Origin: Ligula intestinalis
Taxonomy: Eukaryota > Platyhelminthes > Cestoda > Diphyllobothriidea > Diphyllobothriidae
Direction: 5' to 3'
Length of the DNA: 64,000 bases
Assembly (NCBI GenBank): GCA_036362985.1
Contig: JAYGXS010000004.1
Coordinates: 31,341,206 to 31,405,205 of the forward strand
The notes beneath the pieces are model-generated. The model was given only the letters and a program-made list of their open reading frames with translations, was not told the DNA's origin and searched no databases. Below, piece after piece: positions 22,569 to 37,500 of this stretch. Within the stretch, counting starts at the first letter, position 1; the number at the start of each line of letters is the position of its first letter. The translations under genes and the position numbers were made by a program.

Positions 22569-25500
22569 GTATGTAACACGTATGACGTGCAAACGGGAAA
22601 ATTGAAATTGATTGCCTAGAGTATCTGCAGAATTCATTGCAAGACATATGGCAAATTGAGTTACCTAAAATATTGACTATTACTATTTCGGATTCTTCAT
22701 TCATGTCTTATAGTGACAATAGTAATTTATTCATCGAAAAGTTGATTTAATGGAAGAAGGTGATTTTCTTGGAAAATTATGTTAAGTATCTTTTTGTATC
22801 TATTGTCTAGTATTAGTATGACGGCTTCATTCTAAATCTAGGAAATATGTTCATTTTTATAAAAAAAATCATGGTAGTTCAAGGACTATTTTAACGCAAT
22901 GAAAATTTTTCGACGGGAGTTCGATGGGTTTTAGTAAAGTAAGCAGCAGGCCAAATTACTCCTCTTAACATATATTACTTTGCTATATATTTTGCTTTAG
23001 TAGTTTTAAAGTCAAAATTCTTCTTCACTCAGGTAAATCTTTCGCAAGCATAAAGATAACAGTCCGCAGGACCTTACTCTGATCCTTTCTAAATAAGTTT
23101 TTCAAAATCGTATGGTGCTGTAATTTCTGCAGTTCATGTAGAAATCGTAACTTATAAGCTACGCATTCTATTTATCAGGAGTTAGCATCACACAGTTCGC
23201 TTGAGCCGGGTGAAATACCAAACATGCGCATTTTCACGGTTAGCGGTTGTTTACTCTTTGTTGCTGTTATTTTGGTTCTATTGATGCCCAGAATTCTGTT
23301 GCAAGTCGTAGTAAATTAAATCGCTTTACTTAAAAAGGTTCCACTGAATGAATTCTCAAGAACTTCATCGGAGCACGAGCTTCGGGTCTGCGATCGCTGT
23401 TCAAAGTTCCTAGAAGACTACGTATGTGCAACTCAAACGTTTTCCTTGATTACATTTCTCATCAAGCCAATTTTTTTCAATATATAAATGAGCAGTCAAA
23501 CAGGTACTTAAGAATCTATGCAACACTCGTTGCTGAAGAGGATTTATTTGGTGATAACCTATATTTTATGTTGGCTAATTGAGCCCTTATACTGCAGTCA
23601 GACATTGAAAATAAGGGGCGTTCTCAGAAACCTTTTTTATTCCACTGAAATGGAATTCGTATAGAGTGCGCTTTATTGAAAGCATATTAACTTATGCAGA
23701 AGCGAAATCTCTCCGCGATGCGAAACTAAAAGCTCTGCAAATAATCATTGTTTGATATTGATGCTTACTTATAAGACAAGTAAAAAATAAAACGAAAAAT
23801 AAATAAAGAATTTCCTATGTTCAGAAAGCCTATAAGTACCTAGAATTCAGGGTTCCAAATGAGTGCTTGGCGACCATCTAATAAATTTGCAATGCATTCC
23901 TTTAGATAAAGCGAATATGTTGTGATGGGTTTCCACAAACTCGGAGGGTCAATTGGCTCCTCGTTGGCATTATGTAGCTGTCCTTACCTGTTAATTTGTA
24001 AGTAGCTGTTTATTTCGTTGGATCACTTCAGAAATCCGTAATCAAAAACTATCTTGACAACCTCATAATAGTACCACCAAGGATTTAATGGTTTGGAACA
24101 CGCAGTCTGGACAAAATTGTGAGATATGGTAAACTTATTATGAACTACTATCCTTTCCAATACAGATATGCTTAATGCTTTGCATCACCTCTAATCATAT
24201 ATCTGGCAGGATCCAATCTAACCAAAATAGTCGACATGAAAAAAATATCACTGAAATGTAAAGGACATAATCATCATAGAACTAACACCAGGGCCTATTA
24301 GTTGCCTATCAGCCCTTCAGAAAAAAAGGTTCCTCAGTAGGAGTCTCCTTTTCCTGATGCTACGCATGTTTACTCAGGTAAAGGCTTAACGCGATAAAGT
24401 AAGAAGATATTTCAGCAAAATATTTTGTTATAATATTCAGGCACGACTATTTTTCACCGGGAGAATTTATAACTTACGAAATTTGGAATTATACGAACGT
24501 AAAGGAGTCAAGAGTAAATATACGGCATTATGTATCTTAAATGTTTCCAAAAACTGGGAGTTTTTTAGACACCATCATTACATAATTCAAGATAACACAT
24601 TAGTAGTTAAGTACATCTAATATTTTTTGAGAAGGATACATACAAAAGTCCGATCGAAGTATGCAGAAAATATTTGCAAACTATGGATAAATTTCCCAAG
24701 AAGTTCTATTTTCTGTAGCCGTGAAACTACACGAGATGAAATTTTTTCTGACAATTGTTAAGTGCATAAGAAATAATTTTGCTTGTGATCGATAATCCCT
24801 ACATTATGAGTCACGAAATTATCAGCTTGCAAGTACAATAGAAAAAATCGTTTAGCCTCTGACGGCCTCTGCTAGTGTCTAGAAAATAGACAGCTGATAA
24901 TCTCTACCACAGGTAGCACTCAAGCAGCTCGTAGGGAATCGTCTATTATACGGCTATTAAGCTTGAATTAATTTGCATTTTTATATCAAGAAACGAATGG
25001 AAGAAATTTACAAGGCCAAAATTGCCCGCCTTAAGGAAGAACTAAATTTTCTTAGGTAAGTAAAAATTCTCTTTGAAAAATGTGGTTTCCTGGAAACCTA
25101 GACGCGTTTTCTAATTTTTACTACGACTTATTAATTGCAAAAAAAGCTTAGAAATATTCAGTTTTTCAATTTCGTACATAATGTGTTTGTAAGACTTTAT
25201 CCAACAATGACTTCCTGGGTAAATTAGTAAATGGCAACAGACGCCTGGTTGACGGTATTTTAACGCCTCAGCCTAACCAAGTGCTATTTCGATAATTCCA
25301 TTTACTTCCTGACCCAAACATAGGTCCAAAGACTGCTTGAACTGCTTATCTACTGTAAATTTGGATAGCCCCATTAAAGAATGTCTTTAGGATGGTCGCA
25401 GTAGCTACAGTAATGTGCGGGAATTCTAGACTATGATTGTAGACAAAGTCCTTTCGAACAAAAGAAGATAAACCTAAGATGGTCTTTACATTCTGGAATT

Positions 25501-28500
25501 CTTGAAAGACCTTGACTCCACCCAGAGTTTATAGTTTTTATGTTTCCCAAAAATGGCATTCAGACTGATCACCGTATGAGCGACTTACAGCCAGTCTACG
25601 CCAGCGGAGGAATTGATTGGTCAGCGCTGATGCATCCGATTGGCCTAACGCGCCAATCTGCCTACACAGCTATGCGAGAGCGTGCGCATTCGTAGGTCTT
25701 CACAATAACACCTACTGAAACAATAAAGGTAGACTTTCAATGGCACACGTATAAAATAAGCCTGCTATTTGGAAAGAGAATGTGGCCAAAATATTGCTAG
25801 ACAAAAACCCATTTCAGTCAAATATGCAAATGAAATGCAAAATGTCAATATTTTCTGGGTAACGGGACAGCAAGACTTAGGGTACTAGCATCGAAAACGT
25901 GGTCGGCTGCGGTTGACCGGAAATATAGCTCCAAAAACTGGGTTACGTGGTGTTATCCTATGGTGGACTTGTTAGTGTTATTATTTAATTATATCAAATG
26001 TTTACAATTTTTTGTTTGCCATGCCGACGATTGTTGAATTCAATGGTGCATGTCATCGTTTAAGGAAACTTAAGCTAAGTATTCTGCAATTTAAAAATTA
26101 TTTATTTATTGGCTTTCCCAGGGAACCACTTCAAATCGAGCCAGAGGCTAGTCCCAGCGTGCAACGGTTAAATTTGCTTGATGATATCCACCTAGTTTCA
26201 AAATGAAATCTGAAGAGCGATATTCTGAAGACTATTGATACTTTGATATGCAGCGAAAAAGTATAGCGTGAGGGCGGGAAGGGGTTAAGGTGATTGAGCT
26301 TAGCCACTTTGGTTTCCAATTCGAGCACGCCGTCCTGGGAACTGTCACATCCAAATTAGGAAAGTAGTTTGATCTGTTGTCTGGGAAATGCGTGTGCTAG
26401 CTCTGTCCGGCCAAGCAAACAATGAATAGTTAAAAATGCCTGAGAATGTGACAGCTCAGATGAGCAAAATGTGCTCTTTCATAATGATGTGATTTTCCTT
26501 CCTTCTATGTGACAGTTATAACAGAATTGTTCTGACAGAACGTTAAAGTATTCGGTGGCAAGCAGAGAACACTAGTTCAGAAGAAGAAGACTCGATCGCT
26601 GGGACAATATGTTTAGTCGCCTGACGTTTCGATATCCGTTGCGGATTCGTCGTCAGAGACATGAGTAGCAGAAACAGGTTTCAATTGAGTCTGAAATGAA
26701 TAAAACCTTGTCCGTTTACAGTACTTGCCATTTTAGCATTTCCTTTTGCCTTCTGAGGCATGCCTGTATGGTAAATTGAGAGCTGAAGCATAGGTAATAG
26801 AACTGCAGGTTTAATTTGTCCTCATCTCTGTTCTCTACTTTCTAATAAAGTGCGTTACTAAAAATAGCCACGGAACCATATGATATAACTTGCAGTCTGT
26901 AGTAAATGGACAGCACTTGAAAAGATAAAATTAGAATGACTTCTAAGTAGGACATTATGTGTCGTCGTGGTGATGGACGATAGCTCACGATGAAGGCAGC
27001 AATGTGCGGTCTACTATTTTGGGTTTTTCCTTCTGCCAACCAATCCACGTCTGTGCGTGAACTGCTGACGCGTGCTGCCCAGGCTTTCAACGGAGGGAGA
27101 ATGTACCCAGTCCAGTTAGTCATAGATGTCCACGGTCAGGTCAGGCGACTGATCATTACCAATGACACCGCGCGTACTAATACCACGGCAGGCTTAGTCA
27201 TCGGCGTTCACCTTACCACGCGCGCAGACGTGTGCAGGCCCGGGGGCAATCCTCGCGTCACCGGCTGAGTCAGCACCCCCGGGTTTCTGTACGGCATAGA
27301 ACAGCCCTGTTGGCGTCTTCTTTCTGCGTATGACTGGGTAATGTTTGGCTCTAAATGGGATATTTCAAGCACAAACATACACAGTATCAGAAGGGAACAA
27401 CTAATGGTTTTCGTTCCTACTCACCGAACACAGCTTCTGAAGCCTTCAATCTGAGCTAAGTTTGAATAGGGTGCATCAATACAAGGCTTGAGGTAGGGAC
27501 GGTACAACTCAGGCAGGAGGATAGGTACAGTAGGCATGACTTAAATTTATACGTTTTCTCTGCAGAATATGCAGACATAATTCTCCGCTTCAGGAAATAT
27601 GTGTAGGATTAGAAAGTTACTCATGTCTTACGTCCCAAACAGGAGGCTGTGGTCCTTGCCCCAAAAAGAATTATGTCCAAATGCCTGAACTCAAGCAGAG
27701 CAACCGCTGCACGATGAAGGAGATTTTAGCAGTTTATTTACGTAGTGGTAAAGATAATTTATTTCGAATAGAGGAGAATATACGAGTTCCAGGCAGCAGT
27801 TCCGAAGAAGAAGATGCGATCACTGGAACAAGGACTTTATTTTCCTGACGTTTCGGATTCCGTCGGGAATCCTTAGTCATAGGTAATCGTAAACAGGTCT
27901 GAGACATGCGCAGATATCTTGCCTTTCAGTACAGCTTGTCCCCTAAGTTCTATTTTTTATTTCTGTTAACATACTGAGCCAACGACGGACTCAAATTTCG
28001 GTCTTTAAGGTCTAGCACGTCTGTCAAAGTGCGTGCCCAAAGCCAAGGCGTGATTCACGCTGGTTCCCTGCCCAATGTTTTCCCGCCGGAGGATGAGGCC
28101 ATGGAGAGGATGCACGTTTGTCAGGAAGATCCGGAAGCCTGGCTGCTCATTTCCCAAGTTATGAGGTAAGAGATCGGTGCCGATACTGTTCGGTGTAGAT
28201 TTTTGCTCCGTTAGTTCGATATAAACTTGTCTCTGCGTGGAGACATTCGAGGTAGTCCTTACCGTAGTTCGTAAACATGGGCTTGCTCCTTTTGGGTGAT
28301 CGTCGAATGCAGGTACAACGCATGGTTTATGGACTGCCGGGCATCAAAGAGAATCAACTTAAGCTCACTGGAGAGCATTTGTTTGGGGGATAGCAGGGAA
28401 TAACGAAGAGTGGATTGTTTCATGCAGCTCCTGACTTAACAAGTAAACACCTACATCCTTCTGTTTGTAAATCAGTTTGACTTTCTATGAGCGTATCCAA

Positions 28501-31500
28501 GAACAAGGGGTGAAAATGTACTGGAATGCGGACAGCATTCACCATGTCGCAGTACCGCATAGCTCATGGCCCACAAGTTACTGATTGTTCACAACTGGCT
28601 TAATTCACACCTGGCTTAATTCACACCTGATTATTCACAAGACGAAAGCGGCTCTAGATGCGGCAACTGCGCTGCTTGTTTCCCACAGTCGCGCCGAGAG
28701 GTCCATATCTAGGTCAGCAGAAGCGCTTCGTATTTTCTTGTTTTCTATCGTCAGGTGAGTTACAAGTCAGCACACAATAGATGTCCTGCCTCAGGATATG
28801 TTAGTCGAAATCCTGCAATGGGTTTTCGAGTCAATTACTTTGCATACGTAGACTTTTAATATTGCTTACCATGTAGCATAATCCCAAGATATTTCAACCA
28901 CGTCAGGATGCCGTCTTTTGAACGAGCAGCTTTCCGACGGTCTTTAAAAACTGCAGTCCACTGAAAGTGACTAAAAAGCTGGTATACTTTTTTTCCCGTT
29001 GATTCTCAAAAAAGATCATCGAAGGTATGCGCAAAAAATTCTTTTTTGTGTTCACTTGGTAGCAAATTACGTCTTCTGCAAGCTTGAAAGCAAATAGGTA
29101 TTTTAGGGAAAAAATGAGCAACTTCTTTAAAGTGCATACTCGAAAGATGGGTGACTTTCGGTTTAAAAAAACTTTATAAATTCTTGACTCCATTTGAACG
29201 TAACTTGCTACATTCGGGGTTTCCAAACTATAAACTTTACATTGTCAATGTAAAATCATCGCAAATTTATATACGCTACTAAGAAAGCTTAATATAGTGC
29301 TTGCAAAATGTGGCATTAAATGTAGACCATATAGCGTACAAGTAGCAAGTGGCACTAATAACTGGAAAGATCCGATGCTTTCTGAGTGGATATTACAGGC
29401 TTCTAACAAACTTCATAAATAGAAATGATTTTAACATCGGAAAAACCCTTTCTTTAAGTATAAAATAGGAAGAAGACGTAAGTTGCCGCCGAATAAGAAC
29501 AAAAAGAAATATATCTATACACACGTAAATATATCGGATAATTAAAAGTTAGTGGAAACCTGCATGCTAATTAAGTAGTCATACTTTCCAGGGTCCTTCT
29601 TTGATGGTAGCCGGGATGAAGCTTTTTCAAAAGCCGGCATCCTGATATGACTGAAAAAATTGGGTTCTGCATTACGATAGTTATTATTACAATCCTATTT
29701 GAGTAGACTTTACGAACCCAAAAAAGGTTGTAGAATTTCGTTTGACATTTCACACGATACCATACTACTGTACTGAAAAAAACAGTTTTTATTTATTTGG
29801 CAAAGGCAATTTAAGTAGTGCATCTCATATACCCCTAGAAGTAGCATTTTGACCTACGAAAACGTTTTGGTAGTGGTTTTTGGGGTAGGAGAATGAGAAA
29901 AACAGTGAAGAAAATGTGTAGAAGCTGGTGTAGAGTGGAAAAATGTGGTTGAAGTTGTTTCCACTGCCACTGGGAAAAAGTTGTTCCGCAGGTAAATTGA
30001 AGGTGTGCGTGGCGCTTTGCGCTGCGGGCTTTCCTAATCTAACTCCAGAACGTTAAGTTTGACCTCAGGTAAGTTGAAGTAGATGACCTCCTAACCACCA
30101 TTTCTTTTTTTTTAGGAATTTAAAGAGGCCTGTATTTTGATAATCAGGTTTTCCCGCAATATGCTAAACGATAATAAAGATTAGGAAAGTTTACAGATAT
30201 AAATCAACAACATTTTGAAATACAATAAGATAGAAGTGCATATGGCAGTTATTAACGTATATACCACTACCTATTCTAATTCATAACCCACAAAAAAACT
30301 ATAACCATCGTTTTCGTAGACAAAAATGCTGGAAATAGGGGCATATGAGGTGCACTACTTAAAGTACCGTAGCCATGTATAGGCGTTCAGACCACTGACG
30401 TTTCCCGAAACTGACTTGATTCAGTCCATTTGCAATAGGACAAGATTCTCGTAAATGTTAATGCCAAAGTCTGTCAGTGTTTTTGAACAGAGTAACACCT
30501 CCTATGAGAACTTTAATCTGACATGCTCTTCCACATCATCGCTCTGTGGCCGTTGATTTACCCGAAACTGCGGTAAATATACACTTTGTCTTAACTAGGG
30601 ACTTAATCCAAACTTTTTTGCTATTAGTCCAATACCCACGTTTCCTAGCTGCTTACTTTTAAGTTTCAAAGTCAAAAAATCAATTCAGCTGCGTTAGGGA
30701 GGTGAGACACATACATGTTTCGGTATAGTGCCCAGAGTCTTTCACCTTGTTCCTGGATACTCATGGTCCGAATAACTCTTGTTTTCGCAACTCTGCAGCT
30801 GATAAGCGGCACGTCAATGTGGCAGTCAAATGTTCCAGATAACGTCTGTTAACTAAACTGTTTTGAAATATAAACTACAGGTGGTCACAAAAGAGAACCG
30901 CGGAGAACAAAACTGTCGCTGTAACGTTTGGCTTCACTAGATGTATCCAGGGAATTGACTAAAAACAGTATCAGCCCTGAGACTGCTATGCAACCACTGG
31001 GCTCTAAAGTGAGGTTCGAGTTTTAAATTTCAATAAAACTTGGTAAATGAGGTTACAACTTCATTTAGCCCCCAGTGGTTTGTTGCAAAAAACACTTTAA
31101 ACGTTGATAGCCTAAATTTTAGGAAATATAAACCCTTTATCACTAGAATTGATACGCGCGCCTGATGTAAGTTTATAACGGAGAAGATCGTTAGTTTGAA
31201 TTGTCAGCAACATATCCGAGTTTGGCACCCCACACATTCTTGAACGACCTTTAGGAAGTTTTTCGGTGATCTGTTCTCCTGATTTAATTTTGGCGCGAAA
31301 AATACGGTTGACTTAAAGTTTTCGCCTTACGCGCAGAATGCTAAGCTAAACTAAGAGGTATTGCATTTATTTCTCAAAGAAGGGAAAGTGCTTACGCCTG
31401 ACAGTTGTTGAGGTAAACTCCTTTTTTGATTTGTTAGTTTCCCTTCGTCTTTTGAAATTCTACATTGGTTGGTGCTCCCATATTAAGCTCATGCTCGGAC

Positions 31501-34500
31501 TTCATATCAATTGAACTCTTGAGACGGTTTTCTTACATGTTTTATAACTGAATTTCAGTAGAAAACCATGTCTATCGAAATCGAAATGCATAATTTCGCC
31601 GAAATAATAAAGTATTCGTCTCACAGTTTTCTTTCAGCGTGAAAGTTTCCTTTCTAACAGTTTATCTGAACTAAAGCAGCGTATACTTTTTCTACTTTTA
31701 CTTACAGAAAAAATAACGATCTTACGACACTGGTGACCCAGTTAAAACAACGCGTTCAGTGCCTAGCCCAATCAGAGGCAGAACTGATGAAGAAGTTATC
31801 GGAAAGCATCGAAACAGCTGAGTTAGCCAAAATGGAAAAAACGAAGGTAATTTAGCTGATCTTTTGATGATGGAAAGGTTAGCTGGCAGCCGAACACAAA
31901 TTAACATTCCATTCGTGAGCCAAGAAAAATTTTCAATGAAAGGAAAATATGAGGCCTTATTTTAGGTGGACACACACTAGAACGAACTATGGGGTCAGCG
32001 TTTATGTTAAATCTAGTAGAAACTATCAGTTTATGAAGTTTATAGACCATTGCTGAACCTGTTTTTTGATAAACTTCGGATGGTTGTTTTTACTTTTTTG
32101 CTTTCTGCTGCTTTTATTATTTAAGTAAGCATAGGACTGCTGTATGTATTCACAAGGAAAGGATCTTGATGAAGAGGGGATTTATTTCTTACATTTATAC
32201 CACTATGCGATATTATCCTCTTTCCTAGTTCTAATATAGCTCACGGAAAAAAGCAGATTGCCGACCCCCTTTTGGCAAAGTGGTCTATTTAATACCCGTC
32301 AAAATTGGCTGAAATTGATTCAGATGAACTAATAAACATCATCATTGCAGCGCTTAATATAAGGGACAAATTATCGAACAAGCTTTATATCTGAATGCAA
32401 CCACCGACATCAGAGAAGCAGGTGTAGAAGGCTGTTTATTCAGTGAAATTAAGTGTCTTTGATATTAATCGATTAATATTGTCTCGAGCATGAAATATGT
32501 TTTGATTTATTCATACAAAAGGAGCTCCCATGGTAAACACGCAGTCGGCTATTATGTCTCCTGTAAAAATTCCGAACAAAATATGGTGCATTTACCAAAT
32601 TTTTCAAATGCAGATACTGCTACGAAACCCCATCCTATACGAAGACCATTTCATATAGTCTTGAGAAAGGCAGTCATACACGAAGGAAATATCGTATACA
32701 TATTTGATTCTTACACGTTTGCGATCAAAAATGTTCACCACAAAATCAGAAAAAAGAGGGCAAAACATCAAAGTTACTCCTTTTCTTAAAATTTTTTATT
32801 TTCCAACTATTTCAGCCAGTAGCATTGTAAGCGATAGACTAGAAGCCTCTGCGTCAAGCAACGTTCGTGATTTGCGAATATAAGAACTATGTTCGACCGC
32901 AAAAGGCTTAACATGATTTTAAGTAGTTGAATGGGACATGCATATTGTAATTAATCTTTGAATGTACTTTTCATCGGCACATCTCGCGAGGTAATTGTAA
33001 ATATATTAAGTTTGTTTCAAAGATTTGTGCCCAGTCTGAAGTGAAGGATTATCTATACTCCATGGCTTTATTTCGCCTATCGAAATTCTTTTACTTCCCG
33101 CCAATTTCACGTTAAACACACAGATAAACAATCAGTCGATTGTAAGGTATACTTTTAAAGTAAACACCAACATTTTTTCATATATGTTTGGATTGGGAAT
33201 AAGAGCCCCTGGTTAATGTCCTAAAGTCAAATTCCATTGCCTAGAAGCCTACAGTGCCCCTTCTTTCCAGGCTTGTCTTATTGATGCAATAATTTTTCGC
33301 TGTGTAACAACAACAAATTTGATCAAATGGCTGAATTTATACATCAAATACGCTGTGAAATTACTGCTTTTGAGACTATTGCGGTTAATTTAAACATGAA
33401 CGTCCACGGAGACAATAGTAAACCTTAGTTCAACTTCTAAATCAACTGCGTATTTGCATCGGTTGACGCAGAAACGTACCTGCGGTGCTTGCAGTTCAGC
33501 ATATGCATTCGAAAACCAGATACCAAGTAAGAGAATCTTGGGATTCGGGATTATTCATATAATCCCTGTTGATTTCTGTGGTAGCTGAATATACAGTATA
33601 AGTGTGAGGTAAATTAAAAAAACACTGAATTGCACTATAAGAGATGACCCGAAAAGTGAAGCATCTGACAGGTAAAGAATTACTTTAAGGGAATAAGTTA
33701 AATTTACGCAAAGAAATGCACTTGATAAAATCAAATTAATTTCTCCTCCTAAAATTGCTATTTTTTGCTTCACAAGTTTTAATTATTTTAACAGGCTTAT
33801 TTCGAATATCGTATGCATTGAACAATTTACACCCCTACCATAACCTTCTGAGTTTAGCAGATAGAAAGGCCAACATCGATAACAGCTGTGATAAGTAATG
33901 TAGGCTTGATTATTAACAGACCTACGGCTAGAAATTGTGGGTCAGGACTAGCCAGACTCTCTGGTGAGGATAAGACCAGATGATGAAATAGTGCGGATTC
34001 TATTTTATATGCTCCGCTAAAGGTTTGTGGTTTAATGTGTTGCAAATTATGCTATTGCTATCAATCTAAGTTGCGCATCACATTAATGTTGTGAACGGCA
34101 GTTATGCAAGTTCCATTTAGAAAAGCTTGCCTACTTAGGAGTTACTTCAACAATAGTTGTCACACTGGCGCGTGGAACGTTTTATTAATCGAATGCTAAC
34201 GTCTGTTGTATTTTCACAGCATGTTTGTTTCTCAATCTAACAATTTTAAAGGTATATTTGATTATCCAAACAAAGTTATTTTAGTTTTAAGCACTGACGC
34301 GAACGTACAGGTCGAGGTGAGCAAAACAGCCAAAGCTTTCTCTTCCTGCGTCCCGAACTCCATAATCTGAATAGAAACAGAAGGTGCGCAAACATTTACA
34401 GTTAATCCACTATGGGTGTTTGATGGCAGGCGGTGCATTTAAAAATGATATCAATATTTAAGTGATCCCTGCACGGGCTTATTGAGTTATTATGGAAATA

Positions 34501-37500
34501 ATGAATTTTTTTCTCAGGAGGGCGTAGTGGCACAATGATATTAGTCCTGAACAGATTTATGGCTAGACCATATTCTACTTTCAGGGTTTGCTTTCATAGG
34601 TTAAATTGTACACATAGTAAGATGCAAAATGGGTGAATAAACGAATTGTCCCAGCGATCGAGTCTTCTTCTTCTCAAGATGCAAAATCTTCATATTAAAC
34701 CTGTGGCAGGGATTTTCAGCTGGATTAAAAGTGAAAACTATCACAGAAAAATATTGAAAAATGTATAATTAGTAGGTGAACTGATGGAAGTTGAACAAAT
34801 ATCAAAAAAGGCCGAATTGCGGAAACGGTTTTAAGTTACGAAAAGTGTTCAAACGTTTGGCCAACAGTTTGGGAATAAACAACAAAAATGATTTAAAGAA
34901 GTGTAGGTAAAGTTTCCCAGCTAAATATTATTAGGAGAAATTTTATACTCATCTAAATCAAGAACCTCGATTAATCCAATACTAAAAAGCTATCACCGCA
35001 CACACGAGAAATATATCTTGCTATAGGAAAATCAAAAATTTGTTTTTGATGATGAAAGAATGATGTAAACTTTCGCATTTATGAGGAGAAAAATAGCATG
35101 ACCTTGATTGCATGCCTTTTACCGCGATAAATGCCGCCGAAGGACTTTTGCATGGTATCTTTTTTAACTTTCCATCTATTCTAAGCCATAATTTACAATA
35201 TATTAGATGACTTACCGAACACGAATATGTTGAAGTGAGATGGATACGCAACAAACATATCGAACACGGGATTATTAATCTATTTTAGGACCACCAGAAT
35301 TTAGCTGCACGTTGCAGTCTTTCAACAGTGATTTATTTTCAAATCGTATGGTAAAAGGTCAAACCAAAACGCCCAGTGGAAGGCTGCCTTTGAATACTTT
35401 GGCCTTCTGATACATACGCTTAGAATTGAAGGCTTTATGGCTTGATTTATACACTTGGCTTTTTGATCACCGACCTGAATGCTCGTCGGTTTAACGCTAG
35501 ACCATCATTTAAGTCTTAAAATACGTGTTTTTTCGCCATAAACCTGTGCCTGTTTGCTGAACTGGCAAAGTTGCTACAAAGATCAGATGTATTCGCACCA
35601 CTGGCATCCTGCCATCGTTAACCTTCATCCTACTAAATATGTTCCACTATTCTCAACCCATAATTTGTGATTACCAGACTGAAAGCCAGTCAGGTTTGTA
35701 ATAGATCCTCATTTCATCCTTAAAATACAGCCTTTTCCGTCACAAACCTATACCTGCTTGTTTGCCCTATCCAAGGCTGAAATGACAAGTCAGCAACTCT
35801 ACCTGGAACTTGATGCCTCGAGAGTGCGCTTTGAAGAGGCTTTGCAGGACCACGCAGACGACCAACAACGGAAACTCGTTGAGATGCTCAACCACACGGA
35901 CACCCGACTAGAATCAGTACGTGCCACCCTCATGCTGTCCGAGGGTAAGACGGCTGAGGCCCTAGCCAGGTCAGAGCAGGCCAAAACGGAAGCGGAGGAG
36001 CTTCGGGGTAAACTAGAGGCAGCGCAGCGCGAGATTGGGAAGTTACGCGAGGCTCAGCGGGTTTCCTCTGAAAAGACCCAGGCTAAGGTTGCTGGCCTTA
36101 AAATAAAAGCGTTAGTCAGTTCTCCTGTCTGCTAACTTACAATTTCCTCTCGACCTTCTGACTGCCCAATTTTACATTTATAACACAAGCGAACATGCGA
36201 ACCCCAGGAAGCAAGTCAGCAGGAGAAGAATATTCGATCGCTGGAATAACAAATTTATTCTCAAATTTGAAAAAAAGTCAGAATTTCGGGATAAGAATAA
36301 GAATTCATTTTCTGCTCACCGGAATAAATTTCTGGATTAACTGGTGTTTCGAAAAGCAAATCCTGCTGTCCTTTGTCGAAGCAAATACTGACTTTACCGA
36401 TCAGCAAGCTTAAAGTTGCGGCTGTGTATGTTGGCCTTGGGCTGATCGATTTTTTTCGCCGTTCGCTGTTTGGCCATGCGTGTGGATTTAGGCCTGGCGT
36501 GACGGCAGTTGGTGTTCTGTTTCGTCCCCACGAAAGAGGATGCTGGTAATCATGCTCCTTTTTCCGATAGTTTGGTGACAGCGCCGCTTTCGTCTGCAAA
36601 TCCTGACTTAGGTTTGACCGTGTCCTGTCCTTAATTACGTAATGGCGTATGACTTTGCAAGCCGCAGGGAAGTCCAGATGCCTGTTGACAGAGTTTTCGT
36701 CTGAGTACCATGCTTCCAGCGTCAATATTTCAGCTTTTGAGGCTCCTCTACCTACGATGGTCGCTCCTTGAATATCGAAGACGTGACCAGTCTCTCCTAT
36801 ATGTGTTACAAGCTGCGAGTTAGGGTCTAGTCTCCGGGCCACCGCTTTGTGTTCCTGTAGGCTTCACGCCAAGCCTCAATCCGCACACATGGCCAAACAG
36901 CGAACGGCGAAAAAAATCGATCAGCCCAAGGCCAACATACACAGCCGCAACTTTAAGCTTGCTGATCGGTAAAGTCAGTACTCGCTTCGACAAAGGACAG
37001 CAGGCCTAGCTGTCCCAAACATCAGCAAATCCAAAAATTTATTCCGGTGGACAGAAAATGAATTCTTACACTTTAATTCGCCTGACGCTTCAATCTCCAT
37101 CACTGATTCATCATCAGCGATATGAACAGAAAGTCGTAGACAAAATGGGTGATACATGCACAGGAAGCTGCAGTATTCATGAGATACAGTCATCACTGCA
37201 CACGTATGATAAATAACTACAATTAATGATAATTGCCCTCTCATGCGTTAATTGCTTGCTAAATGGCATGTAAGCCGTGTCCTGCCGAACCTGCATCACG
37301 CGTGGTCGAACTGGACGTGATGATTACGCGGCCATCTGCTTCCCCGGTGTTGGCCTGTGCGTCCTCCAAGTGGCCACTTGCTTTGACCAAATCGAGCTTC
37401 AGTACCGAACATGGATTGGGCAAGTCGTTGCACTGGCTTATGGATTGGGAGGGGGGGCGTGAACCATGCCTAAAGTAATCCTCGGCTCACAGGATTATCA

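Larger units (their letters stand above)
25056..28009 (+). other. Intron 2, holding two hammerhead ends
   Basis: Contains the detached PLE ends at 26579-26662 and 27780-27900, both on the - strand. A 92-codon frame at 26990-27268 in a GC-richer patch has no recognisable domain. Confidence 0.6.
31847..35775 (+). other. Intron 4
   Basis: Mostly featureless. A bare type-3 PLE tail lies at 34648-34676 and repeat copies lie just before exon 5. Confidence 0.55.

Noticed and set aside
32490..32789. 99-codon open frame in intron 4
   Set aside because: Lysine/serine/isoleucine-rich as expected by chance in AT-rich DNA; no domain.
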